Assembly: GCA_900079685.1 (NCBI GenBank)
Contig: LT599019.1
Span: forward strand, 171,864-235,863
Direction: 5' to 3'
DNA length: 64,000 nucleotides
Origin: an uncultured delta proteobacterium
GTDB lineage: Bacteria; Desulfobacterota; Desulfovibrionia; Desulfovibrionales; Desulfovibrionaceae
This document shows positions 9,917 to 20,532 of this stretch, piece by piece. The notes under the pieces are model-generated. The model was not told the DNA's origin. It saw only the letters and a program-made list of their open reading frames with translations, and did no database searches. Numbering within the stretch: position 1 is the stretch's first letter; each line of letters opens with the position of its first letter. Both the position numbers and the translations under genes were made by a program.

Positions 9917-11479
9917 CTATTGCCGGAACATCCTCTCCGAGGCAAGCCGCGCCAGGGCGATCAGAGTCCGGACGCCGAAGCCGGTCCCTCCCTTCGGGCA
10001 CAGCGGCGTATCGTTTTCGGTAATGCCGGCGCCGGCCATATCGATGTGCGCCCAAGGCACCGAGTCGTCCACGAAACTCTTCAGGAACAGTGCGGCCGCT
10101 ATGGCCCCGCCCTCCCTCGGCCCCACGTTGGCGATGTCCGCGACGTTGCTTTTCAAACCGTCGCGCAACCGCTCCCAGAGCGGCATGGGCCAGAAGGTGT
10201 CGCCGCCGGTTCGCCCGATTTCCATGATAGCATCGCGCAGAACGCTACTGTCCGTAAACAGCCCCGCCGCGCCGCGGCCGAGCGCCACCATGCACGCGCC
10301 CGTCAGCGTGGCTATATCGACCATTGCCAGAGGTTTCCAGTTCTTCTGGGCGTAAGTCAACGCGTCGCAGAGAATCAGGCGTCCTTCGGCGTCGGTATTG
10401 AGCACTTCCACGGTCTTGCCGGACATGGTGGTGATAATGTCGCCGGGGCGCATGGCATTGCCGCCGGGCATATTTTCCGTGCAGGGAATAAGTCCCACCA
10501 CCGGGCTCCCAAAGCATTCGGGCAGCCGCCCCATGGCCTCAAACGTGCCGAGAACGGCGGCCGCGCCGGCCATGTCTCCTTTCATGAGGTGCATGCCCGC
10601 GGCGGGTTTCAGGGAAATGCCGCCGGAATCAAACGTTATGCCCTTGCCGATAAGGACGAGCGGCGCCCGTTTCTTTCCCCCGCTCGGGGTATGCTCCAGC
10701 ACGATGAAGCGCGCGTCCTTGCGGGCCCCTTCATTGACCGCGAGCACGCCGCCCATGCCGAGTTTCGCCATTTCCACCTTATGCAGAACCCGGCATCCGA
10801 ACCCGTAGCGCTTGGCAAGGGCGACCGCCTCTTCAACCAGCCGCGACGGGGTCATGATGTTGGCGGGCGCGTTGACGAGGTCGCGCGCGAGGCAAACCCC
10901 CGCGGCCTGCACTTCCGCCAGTTTGACCGGGAGGCGCAGGGAGGCGGAAATGGTCCGCCCGTCGTGCAGGATAAGAAGGGCTTCGGGATCGAAAAAATCC
11001 GGATCGCGCTCCTTTTTGCCTTTGGCTTTGGCCTCGGCCGACCGGTATTCCGTACAGAAATAGGCGGCGGCCATATAGGAAAACACCAGCTCCTCCAAGA
11101 CCCTGGGAGCGGGTTTGCCCAGCATTTCCGCCGCCGTGAACACATTTTCGAGCAAAAAGCCGACCCGCGCCAGCCTGAGCGAACGGCATGCGCGCATTCC
11201 GGTGCTGACGGCTTTGTGGAAATCCTCAAGCGGCATGTCCTGCCCGGTGCCGAGACCGACCAGGATGACCCGGGGAATGGGCGAGGAGGACGGCCCGTAG
11301 CAAACCGTTATCTCGCAAAGCTTTCCGGTATGGTCCGCCAGGGCCTCTGACTCGCTGAGCCAGGGCAACGCAGCCCCGAACCGTTCGCTGAAAAACGTCG
11401 GCGATCCCAGAATGGTGGGGATTATAACCGCGTCCAGGCGAACGGTACCTTTGCTCAAGGTATGAAATCGAATGTCCAT
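9917..11479 (-). CDS. pepA: Leucyl aminopeptidase (M17)
   Basis: Cytosolic two-metal aminopeptidase that releases N-terminal residues from peptides. The 520-aa protein has the M17 signature NTDAEGRL, which supplies metal ligands, and the upstream block GKGITFDSGGISLKP with the metal-binding Lys and Asp. The N-terminal part (1-170) is the variable macro-like domain. Length fits bacterial PepA. In some bacteria PepA also binds DNA; nothing here tests that. It is divergent from secA with about 320 nt between them. Confidence 0.95.
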   Translation of the reverse strand: MDIRFHTLSKGTVRLDAVIIPTILGSPTFFSERFGAALPWLSESEALADHTGKLCEITVCYGPSSSPIPRVILVGLGTGQDMPLEDFHKAVSTGMRACRSLRLARVGFLLENVFTAAEMLGKPAPRVLEELVFSYMAAAYFCTEYRSAEAKAKGKKERDPDFFDPEALLILHDGRTISASLRLPVKLAEVQAAGVCLARDLVNAPANIMTPSRLVEEAVALAKRYGFGCRVLHKVEMAKLGMGGVLAVNEGARKDARFIVLEHTPSGGKKRAPLVLIGKGITFDSGGISLKPAAGMHLMKGDMAGAAAVLGTFEAMGRLPECFGSPVVGLIPCTENMPGGNAMRPGDIITTMSGKTVEVLNTDAEGRLILCDALTYAQKNWKPLAMVDIATLTGACMVALGRGAAGLFTDSSVLRDAIMEIGRTGGDTFWPMPLWERLRDGLKSNVADIANVGPREGGAIAAALFLKSFVDDSVPWAHIDMAGAGITENDTPLCPKGGTGFGVRTLIALARLASERMFRQ

Positions 11480-11797
11480 AGGATCCCCCCTAAAAGACGG
11501 TAAAACATTCCGGCACCACGGGTGCCGGGCCGAGTGAGCGCAGCAACAAGCCTCCCCAGGTGCGGCTTGTTCCGAGTTCTCCTATCACCAATTACCGTCC
11601 AGGACAATCCATTTACCCGGCCGCGGATGCAACCGGGGATGCTAAAAAATCTCACAGGCCGGTTTCCCGCCATATTCCGCCGCCGCTTTCATTGCCAAAT
11701 GCCGCATTCTGTCGTAGTTATCCCTGTTTGGGCGAACCCGCCCTCCGCATAACGCACCGTTCCGGGCCCACCCGGTCGCCATACTGCAGGAGACTCC
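11480..11797. other. Divergent pepA-secA intergenic region with two hairpins
   Basis: A 318-nt non-coding stretch. It contains two perfect stems: ccggcacc with ggtgccgg (11510-11517 and 11521-11528), and aacaagcc with ggcttgtt (11545-11552 and 11564-11571). The first lies in the leader of pepA and could affect its expression. No SecM-like arrest peptide, SRP RNA or tRNA was recognised. Promoters must be here but none is strong enough to assign. Confidence 0.5.
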
Positions 11798-14359
<2,562 letters not shown>

Positions 14360-14387
14360 AATAAGCAATCAACCAAGGATTACTGCC

Positions 14388-15572
14388 ATGACGACCGCTC
14401 TTCCCAAAGGTTTTCGGCTTGCCACCATCAACGCCGGGTTCCGGCAGAAAGAACGGCCCGACATCGCCCTCGCGGTCAGCGACGCGCCCGCCGTCACGGC
14501 GGCCATGTTCACCCAGGCAGCCTTCGTGGCCGCCCCGGTCATCGTCGCCCGGGAGATGGTGCGGTCCTCCGCCACCATGCGGGCGGTTCTCATCAACACA
14601 GGCCAGGCCAACGCCTGCACCGGGGATGAAGGCATCGCCAACTGCCGGGAGACGCTGCGCCTGACGGCAAAAGCCTGCGGCCTGGATGCCGCGGAAATTC
14701 TGCCTGCCTCAACCGGCGTCATCGGCGCGCAGATGAAGATGGACCTCTGGGAACAGGCCATCCCGGCGCTGGCCGCAAAACTCGGCAGCGACGGCGTGGA
14801 AGAGTTCGCCAACGCCATCCGGACCACGGACGCCTTCCCCAAGTTCAGCGGGGCGCAAGTGGTCACGGAGAACGGCACCATCACCCTCGCGGGCATGGCC
14901 AAGGGCGCGGGCATGATCTGCCCGAACATGGCCACCATGCTGTGCGTGGTCCTGTGCGACGCGGCCGTCGCCCCGGCGGACTGGCGGCGCATGTTCCAGG
15001 ACGCGGTGAAAAAAACCTTCAACCGGATCACGGTTGACGGGGACACAAGCACCAACGACACGATTTACGGCCTTGCTAACGGCGCATCCGGCGTGTCGCC
15101 GGACGAGCGGGACCTGCCGCTGCTGCAAAAAGCGCTGGAAGAAATCCTCGGCGATCTTGCCTACATGCTGGTCCAGGACGGCGAAGGCGCCACCAAGGTG
15201 CTGCGCATCGCGGTCACCGGCGCGGCGAGCGACGAAGACGCGGAAAAGGTGGCGCGCACGGTCGGGCACTCGCAGCTTGTCAAAACGGCCATGTACGGAA
15301 GGGACGCCAACTGGGGGCGGATCGTGGCGGCCATCGGCCGCAGCGGAGCCGCGTTCCAGGCCAAGGACGTCCGGGTGAGCCTGTGCGGCGTGGAGTTGTT
15401 CCGGAACGAGCAGCCCGTGGACGTCGATTTTGACGCCCTCCTCGAGGAACCGCTGCAAGGCCGCGATATCGCGATAGACATTTCCATGGGCAACGGCGGC
15501 GGCGCGTACACCCTGCTCGCCTCGGACCTGACGCACAAATACATTGATATCAACGCGGATTACCGGAGTTGA
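14388..15572 (+). CDS. argJ: Glutamate N-acetyltransferase / amino-acid acetyltransferase
   Basis: Arginine-biosynthesis enzyme that moves the acetyl group from N-acetylornithine to glutamate, closing the acetyl cycle; many members also use acetyl-CoA. The 394-aa precursor contains the self-cleavage site in KGAGMICPNMATML, giving the new N-terminal nucleophile Thr183, and the conserved DGDTSTNDT block. The ATG at 14388 with AAGGAT upstream is preferred over longer readings into the end of secA. Length fits the ArgJ family. It has no arginine-pathway neighbours in the window. Confidence 0.95.
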   Translation: MTTALPKGFRLATINAGFRQKERPDIALAVSDAPAVTAAMFTQAAFVAAPVIVAREMVRSSATMRAVLINTGQANACTGDEGIANCRETLRLTAKACGLDAAEILPASTGVIGAQMKMDLWEQAIPALAAKLGSDGVEEFANAIRTTDAFPKFSGAQVVTENGTITLAGMAKGAGMICPNMATMLCVVLCDAAVAPADWRRMFQDAVKKTFNRITVDGDTSTNDTIYGLANGASGVSPDERDLPLLQKALEEILGDLAYMLVQDGEGATKVLRIAVTGAASDEDAEKVARTVGHSQLVKTAMYGRDANWGRIVAAIGRSGAAFQAKDVRVSLCGVELFRNEQPVDVDFDALLEEPLQGRDIAIDISMGNGGGAYTLLASDLTHKYIDINADYRS

Positions 15573-15648
15573 CGGACGATTGCGCTAAAATGGTTTGTCT
15601 TCCCGATCCGTTGCTGTATACTGGTAGAAATTTTCTATGAGGTGCTCC

Positions 15649-16044
15649 ATGAAAAAATCACTGCCGTATTTACTGTGCGTTCTGCTTCTGATTCTGGGTT
15701 CCTCTCTCGCCTTTGCCGCGGACAAAGGCGGTTTTGTCTCCCAAACCCCGGCGCCCGCCGCCTCGGGCGGCTTTTCCGGTCCGGGCGTCGCCCCGGTGAC
15801 GGTCAAGGATGCCGCCACCATGCGGGATGACGCCTACGTCGTTCTGCGCGGCGCCATTACGCAACACCTGGGCAAGGACAAATACCTGTTCCAGGACGCC
15901 ACCGGCACAATCCGCATCGAGATCGACCACGACAAATGGAGCGGGCAGACCGTCACCCCGTCCGATACGGTCGAAATCCACGGCGAGGTGGATAAAGACT
16001 GGAACAGCGTGGAAATTGATGTTGACCGTATCGTCAAACTGTAA
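15649..16044 (+). CDS. YgiW/BOF-fold periplasmic protein, copy 1
   Basis: Small exported protein with the bacterial OB-fold (BOF, DUF388) seen in YgiW/NirD-type stress proteins, which bind small ligands in the periplasm. The 131-aa protein has a signal peptide (1-24, ending AFAAD) and a BOF domain from about residue 50: VTVKDAATMRDDAYVVLRG, YLFQDATGTIRIEID and VEIHGEVDKDW. The ATG at 15649 is preferred over one 12 nt upstream because GAGGTG then sits at the right distance. A strong terminator follows. A related protein lies directly downstream. Confidence 0.88.
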   Translation: MKKSLPYLLCVLLLILGSSLAFAADKGGFVSQTPAPAASGGFSGPGVAPVTVKDAATMRDDAYVVLRGAITQHLGKDKYLFQDATGTIRIEIDHDKWSGQTVTPSDTVEIHGEVDKDWNSVEIDVDRIVKL

Positions 16045-16063
16045 GAAGGGACTCCATTCCCTA

Positions 16064-16102
16064 AAAAAAGGCGGCGCGATATCCATCGCGCCGCCTTTTT
16101 TC
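16064..16102 (+). terminator. Terminator of the first BOF gene
   Basis: Stem ggcggcgcgat with atcgcgccgcc (16070-16080 and 16085-16095), loop atcc, followed by a run of six T. A textbook intrinsic terminator. Confidence 0.9.
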
Positions 16103-16275
16103 TAACCGCCAAAGCACAGCACTGTATAAACAGCGTAAAATGAAGACCCACATGTTCCCGATGCTGCCTAGTATTATATTGTATCTCATTATTCCACCCT
16201 GAGACGGCGCATATTATACTGCCCACATCACCGTGGCCGGGATAGACGAAGAAAAAATACACAAGGAGGTGGTGT

Positions 16276-16677
16276 ATGCGATTCAAGCTGTTTTTCGGAG
16301 CGTTCTTCTTCATCCTGGCCACAGCAGCGCCTCCGGCGACCGCGTTGGCGGCATTCGTCGGCGGAGCTTCCCCCCTGCCCTTCCACATGTGGCCAAAGGG
16401 TTCCGTGGAATCCGGCGTCTACCAGGTGAGCGTGCAGGAGGCGCGGCAGACCGGGTGCGAAATGCCCGTGGTCGTGCGCGGCAATATCACGCAGTATGCG
16501 GGGAGCGACCAGTACGTCTTTGAGGACGCCACCAGTTCCATACTGGTGTCCATTCCCCCTGACAGATGGCACGATCAGGATGTGACGCCCGAGGATCTCG
16601 TCGAGTTGCACGGCAGGCTGCTCCGCTCCTCAGCCGGCGTGAGGATCGCCGTGGCCAAAATCATCAAACTGCAATAA
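16276..16677 (+). CDS. YgiW/BOF-fold periplasmic protein, copy 2
   Basis: Paralogue of the preceding gene, 133 aa, with a signal peptide (1-26) and a BOF domain in which EMPVVVRGNITQY, YVFEDATSSILVSI and VELHGRLL align with copy 1. Charged residues differ in the strand region, so ligands may differ. AAGGAGGTG lies just before the ATG. It has its own leader of about 170 nt after the terminator of copy 1, so the two may be regulated separately. Ligand unknown. Confidence 0.86.
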   Translation: MRFKLFFGAFFFILATAAPPATALAAFVGGASPLPFHMWPKGSVESGVYQVSVQEARQTGCEMPVVVRGNITQYAGSDQYVFEDATSSILVSIPPDRWHDQDVTPEDLVELHGRLLRSSAGVRIAVAKIIKLQ

Positions 16678-16725
16678 AAGGAAGTTCCCGCCCGGGACCA
16701 CTACGGGCTGTTCTGGAGTAAAAAT

Positions 16726-16780
16726 AATGTTTCCGGTGGCTTACGGAGGACACAGCCCTCCGTAAACCGCCGGAAACATT
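16726..16780. terminator. Strong bidirectional terminator
   Basis: A 24-bp stem with only two G-U or mismatched positions (16726-16749 with 16757-16780) and a 7-nt loop. It is flanked by CCCTTTTT on the plus strand and by TATTTTT on the minus strand. It separates the convergent BOF and hydroxyacyl-CoA dehydrogenase genes. Confidence 0.9.
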
Positions 16781-16786
16781 CCCTTT

Positions 16787-17749
16787 TTACTTGCCGCAAA
16801 AACCCTGCCCCATATCTTTTTTCATGAACGCCACCAGCATCTTCTCCCTGGCCTTGCGCCGGGCCGCCGCTTTTTCCCCGGGCCAGTCGTAGACGCCCTT
16901 GCCGGTTTTCGCGCCGTGGTCGCCGCGCGATACGGGGTCGAGCAGCAGGCGGCTGGCCTCTGTATCGCGGCTCAGCGATTTACTGAGTTGGGCCAGGGTA
17001 CCGGCGAAAATCTCCAACCCGCCCAGATCCGCGCTTTCAAAGGGGCCTGTTTCCGCGTACCGGCGGCCAAGAGAGTTGACGATGGCTTTATCGACCATTT
17101 CCGCCGAGGCCCAGCCCTGCTCCACGATGTGACACGCTTCCCGCAGGCAGGCGTACTGGATACGGTTGATGAGAAAACCCTGCACTTCCTTTTCCATCTC
17201 GACGGGGATGCTGCCGAGAGACGTCACCCACTTCGCGCAGACGGCCCGCACCGAGGGCAGGGTGGCGGGACCCGGGCAGACCTCCACGGTGGGCATAAGG
17301 TACGCCGGCGAAAAAAAATGAATGACCGCGAACCGCTCGGGCCGTTCCAGAACGGAAGAGATCGCGGACGGGCTCAGCCCGGAGGTATCGGTAGCGAGAA
17401 TGGCGCCGGGAGGCGCATGCCGCTCCACGGCCGTGAAGACCTCGTGTTTGACCGCCATATCCTCGGCCACGGATTCCATCACAAGATCCACGCCTGCCGC
17501 CGCCTCTTCCAGGCTGGTCACGCCGGTGATCCGGGCTTTTATGGACGGACCGCTCCCTTTCGGCATCAGGCCGTTTTCCTCGTACAGCGCGATGGCGTTG
17601 TCCACCCCGGCCAATCCCCTGGCGATGCTGGCCCCGGAACGGCCGAACAGGCGCACCGCGTACCCGGCCTTGGCCGCAAGAAATGCGACCCCGTGCCCCA
17701 TGGTGCCCGTGCCCAGGCAGGCCACGGTTTTGATTTCACTGACATGCAT
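16787..17749 (-). CDS. 3-hydroxyacyl-CoA dehydrogenase
   Basis: NAD-dependent enzyme interconverting 3-hydroxyacyl-CoA and 3-oxoacyl-CoA (3-hydroxybutyryl-CoA dehydrogenase type). The 320-aa protein has the Rossmann motif GTGTMGHGVAFLAAKAGY at the N-terminus, the conserved HFFSPAYLMPTVEV block with the catalytic His, and a C-terminal helical domain with an FLINRI motif. The ATG at 17749 with GAGGG upstream is preferred. There are no other beta-oxidation or butyrate genes beside it, so its substrate is open; related lambda-crystallin-like enzymes act on other hydroxyacids. Confidence 0.9.
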   Translation of the reverse strand: MHVSEIKTVACLGTGTMGHGVAFLAAKAGYAVRLFGRSGASIARGLAGVDNAIALYEENGLMPKGSGPSIKARITGVTSLEEAAAGVDLVMESVAEDMAVKHEVFTAVERHAPPGAILATDTSGLSPSAISSVLERPERFAVIHFFSPAYLMPTVEVCPGPATLPSVRAVCAKWVTSLGSIPVEMEKEVQGFLINRIQYACLREACHIVEQGWASAEMVDKAIVNSLGRRYAETGPFESADLGGLEIFAGTLAQLSKSLSRDTEASRLLLDPVSRGDHGAKTGKGVYDWPGEKAAARRKAREKMLVAFMKKDMGQGFCGK

Positions 17750-17865
17750 ATGGATTCCCTCACTTTTATACATCAACTCGCGGCAGTATGGGGAAAATGC
17801 TTTACGAAGGCCAGCATTTTCCGGTACGAACGGCAAACAATGCCATCACCAACAAGGAACAGACC

Positions 17866-18753
17866 ATGACACGCTTTCTTGCCTCGGAGCTGCCCGATTT
17901 ACCGCCGGAGGACTGCCTCTTCCACGTCATCCCCGTGCCGTATGAAGCGTCGGTCTCCTACGGCGGCGGCACCCAGGACGGCCCGGCGGCCATCCTTGAG
18001 GCCTCGAGCCAGCTCGAGGTCTGGACCGGCGAGATAAACCCCGGCGAGCAGGGCATCCATACCTGGCCCGCCGTCGACTGCACCGGGGAAGCGCCGGCCG
18101 TCATGGACGCCATCGCATCGGCCACGGCCAAGGCTCTGGCCTCGCGCGGCAACGCCATTCCCGTCCTGCTGGGCGGGGAGCATTCCATCACGTTCGGCGC
18201 GCTCCGCGCCCTGCGGGATCATTACGGCCTGTTCGGGGTTATCCAGTTCGACGCCCACGCCGACCTGCGGGATACTTACGGCGGCAACAAGCACAGCCAC
18301 GCCTGCGTCATGCGGAGGGCCACGGACGACCTGGGGCTTCCCCTCTTCCAGTTCGGCGTGCGGAGCCTTTCCCCCGAGGAGGTCGTTTACCGGAAAGCGC
18401 GCGCCATCCCGCATCTGGACGCGCGCGAATTCGCCCGCCGGGGCGGAACCGCGTGGCTTAAGGATGAACGCGGGCCGGTTCTGCCCGCCACCTTCCCCCG
18501 CCGCGTCTTCCTGACCTTTGACGTGGATGCGCTCGACGCGGGCATCATGCCCGCCACCGGCACGCCGGAGCCGGGGGGCCTCACATGGTGGGAAAGCCTG
18601 GCGCTCGTCCGGCGCGCCCTCGCCGGAAGGGAATGCATCGGCTTCGACGTGACCGAGACGGCCCCGATCGAAACCTTCACGGCGCCGACCTTCACCGCCG
18701 CGCGGCTGACATACGAGCTGATGGCCGAGGTTTGCATCTCCCGCGGCGCATAG
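17866..18753 (+). CDS. speB: Agmatinase / arginase-family ureohydrolase
   Basis: Hydrolyses agmatine to putrescine and urea (or a related guanidino compound) using two manganese ions. The 295-aa protein has the ureohydrolase motifs GGEHSITFGAL, QFDAHADLRDTY and TFDVDALDAGIMPATGTPEPGG, all with the metal ligands. The ATG at 17866 is preceded by AAGGA. No arginine decarboxylase is in the window. Two hairpins follow. The assignment to agmatinase over guanidinobutyrase rests on general family resemblance. Confidence 0.9.
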   Translation: MTRFLASELPDLPPEDCLFHVIPVPYEASVSYGGGTQDGPAAILEASSQLEVWTGEINPGEQGIHTWPAVDCTGEAPAVMDAIASATAKALASRGNAIPVLLGGEHSITFGALRALRDHYGLFGVIQFDAHADLRDTYGGNKHSHACVMRRATDDLGLPLFQFGVRSLSPEEVVYRKARAIPHLDAREFARRGGTAWLKDERGPVLPATFPRRVFLTFDVDALDAGIMPATGTPEPGGLTWWESLALVRRALAGRECIGFDVTETAPIETFTAPTFTAARLTYELMAEVCISRGA

Positions 18754-18761
18754 CGCATCCG

Positions 18762-18785
18762 GCGCCGTTCCGGAACGGCGCATTT
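18762..18785 (+). terminator. First terminator after speB
   Basis: Stem gcgccgtt with aacggcgc around a ccgg loop (18762-18781), followed by attttg. Confidence 0.7.
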
Positions 18786-18897
18786 TGGGGCGGAAGCATC
18801 TTCACCCAAACACCCCCGCGCGCCCTGCGCCGCCGGGGCGATAAAAGTGCTTGCCCCGGCGGGAACTTCACAGTAATAAGACGCCACCAAAACGGCA

Positions 18898-18922
18898 GCG
18901 GCCCCCCCAAGGGGCCGCATTT
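18898..18922 (+). terminator. Hairpin before the acetate transporter gene
   Basis: Stem gcggcccc with ggggccgc (18898-18918) followed by attttcat. It could be a second terminator after speB or an attenuator in the leader of the transporter gene 43 nt downstream. Confidence 0.55.
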
Positions 18923-18964
18923 TCATACACACTGACCCGCACCCCCCACGCAAGGAAACCCTCC

Positions 18965-19522
18965 ATGACCGCGACCGCCTCTCCTCTTGCCAACCCCGCC
19001 CCGCTGGGCCTTTTCGGCTTCGGCATGACCACGATCCTCCTCAACCTGCACAATGCCGGGCTTTACGGCTTAAGCCCCACCATCATGGCCATGGGCATTT
19101 TTGTCGGCGGCATCGCGCAGATCATCGCCGGGTCGCTGGAGTATAAAAAAGGCAACACCTTCGGCACCACGGCCTTTATCGCTTACGGCGCGTTCTGGTT
19201 GAGCCTCGTCTGCATCTGGATGGCGCCCAAGCTGGGCATGGAAGCGGTGGACCCCCTGTCCATGGGCTTTTATCTTGCCATCTGGGGCGTGATGACCAGC
19301 GCCATGTTCATCGGCACCCTGAAGGGCAGCACCATCGGCAAGCTGGTGTTCGGCTCCCTGTCCATTCTCTTTTTCCTGCTGGCCCTCGCCAATTTCACCG
19401 GCAGCCATCTCATCCACACCATCGCCGGGGTCGAAGGCCTCCTCTGCGGCGCCTTCGCGGTGTACGAAGCCTCGGCCCTCGTTATCAACGAAAAGCACGG
19501 CAGAGCCGTTCTGCCGTTGTAA
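18965..19522 (+). CDS. satP: Acetate/succinate uptake transporter (GPR1/FUN34/SatP family)
   Basis: Inner-membrane carrier for acetate and similar small acids. The 185-aa protein begins with the family motif NPAPLGLFGFG and has six hydrophobic segments spaced across its length, as in SatP. Conserved polar motifs such as GGIAQIIAG and FGTTAFIAYGAFW are present. The ATG at 18965 has AAGGAAACC upstream; longer readings start in the preceding hairpin region. A nitroreductase gene starts 22 nt downstream, so the two are probably cotranscribed. Confidence 0.93.
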   Translation: MTATASPLANPAPLGLFGFGMTTILLNLHNAGLYGLSPTIMAMGIFVGGIAQIIAGSLEYKKGNTFGTTAFIAYGAFWLSLVCIWMAPKLGMEAVDPLSMGFYLAIWGVMTSAMFIGTLKGSTIGKLVFGSLSILFFLLALANFTGSHLIHTIAGVEGLLCGAFAVYEASALVINEKHGRAVLPL

Positions 19523-19544
19523 CAACGCCAAAGGAGGATCACCC

Positions 19545-20141
19545 ATGACGCAAATGACCCTGCAAACCATGACGGACCTGCTGCGCGCGGCCAGGACCTG
19601 CCGCCGGTTCGTGGAGGACACCCCGCTTCCTCCGGCGGCCCTGCGGCACATAGTGGACGCGGCGCGCGTCGCGAGCAGCTGCGTGAACCGCCAGCCGCTG
19701 CGGTATTATACGGTAAGCGATCCGGAAATCCGCGGGCGGATATTCCCCGGCATACGGTGGGCGGGCGCCCTCCCGGATTGGAACGGCCCCGCGGAAGGCG
19801 AGCGGCCCACGGGATACATCGTCATCTGCAGCGCGCAGCCCGCCAACATGTTCGTTTACTATGATATTGGCATTGCGGCGCAAAGCATGCAGCTCTGCGC
19901 GACCGCCATGGGCCTCGGCTGCTGCATGATTAACAACTTCGCCAAGGACGCAGCCCGCGAAATACTCGGGATACCGGACACCCTGGAAGTCATGCTGCTG
20001 CTGGCGCTCGGCGCGCCCAGGGAAGTTCGCCGCATCGAGGACGCCGTTGCCGGAGATTCCCTTACATACTGGCGCGACGAGCAAAACGTCCACCATGTGC
20101 CCAAACTGATGCTTGACCAGGTGCTGCTGGCCGAAAAATAG
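19545..20141 (+). CDS. Nitroreductase family protein
   Basis: FMN-dependent oxidoreductase of the nitroreductase superfamily. The 198-aa protein has the N-terminal RTCRRFVEDTPLP motif, an FMN-contact segment ASSCVNRQPLRYY, and the conserved GLGCCMINNF part, where many relatives have a Gly-rich turn. AGGAGG lies before the ATG at 19545. The substrate is unknown: members act on quinones, nitro-compounds, enones or flavins. It follows satP by 22 nt, and a terminator follows. Confidence 0.88.
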   Translation: MTQMTLQTMTDLLRAARTCRRFVEDTPLPPAALRHIVDAARVASSCVNRQPLRYYTVSDPEIRGRIFPGIRWAGALPDWNGPAEGERPTGYIVICSAQPANMFVYYDIGIAAQSMQLCATAMGLGCCMINNFAKDAAREILGIPDTLEVMLLLALGAPREVRRIEDAVAGDSLTYWRDEQNVHHVPKLMLDQVLLAEK

Positions 20142-20168
20142 CGCCGCGCGCACTATACTGTCTTCCTG

Positions 20169-20204
20169 AGGGGTGTCCTGGCGAACCGGGGCACCCCCTT
20201 TTTT
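20169..20204 (+). terminator. Terminator of satP-nitroreductase unit
   Basis: Stem aggggtg with caccccct (20169-20175 and 20192-20199), followed by a run of T to 20204. Confidence 0.8.
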
Positions 20205-20532
20205 CATGAAGAAAACATGTTGTTATCCGCCTTCTTCTCCAGCCGCGGCGCATGAGCGAAACACTGCCGCAACGAGGCGGCGGAATCGCTAAATATTTTC
20301 TTCTTATGTAATCGCAACTATGATACCTTGGAATACATAGTTTCAGGGATATGTTGTTGCCGGAGCCTTGTCTCCGGCTAACGCCATTTCGAGTTGGGGG
20401 ACGCGCGCCGCATACCGGGAATTTTCTTGATGCGAACGGGATGCCACGCCATCGTGGCGGGCGGCGGGAGCAAGGCTTCCGCTCCGAAACCGGCCGCCCC
20501 CGGAAATACCGCGCCGCGCGGACAGGAGCCGT
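20205..20532 (+). promoter_or_regulatory. Leader region of the hybrid histidine kinase
   Basis: A 328-nt stretch without a gene. A weak promoter candidate is TATGAT at 20319-20324 with TTTTCT 17 nt upstream. A short stem, gccggag with ctccggc (20359-20365 and 20372-20378), lies in the inferred leader. No riboswitch class was recognised. Confidence 0.35.

Noticed and set aside
11480-11797. SRP RNA or a SecM-like arrest peptide before secA
   Set aside because: The conserved SRP RNA core and an arrest motif were looked for and not seen.
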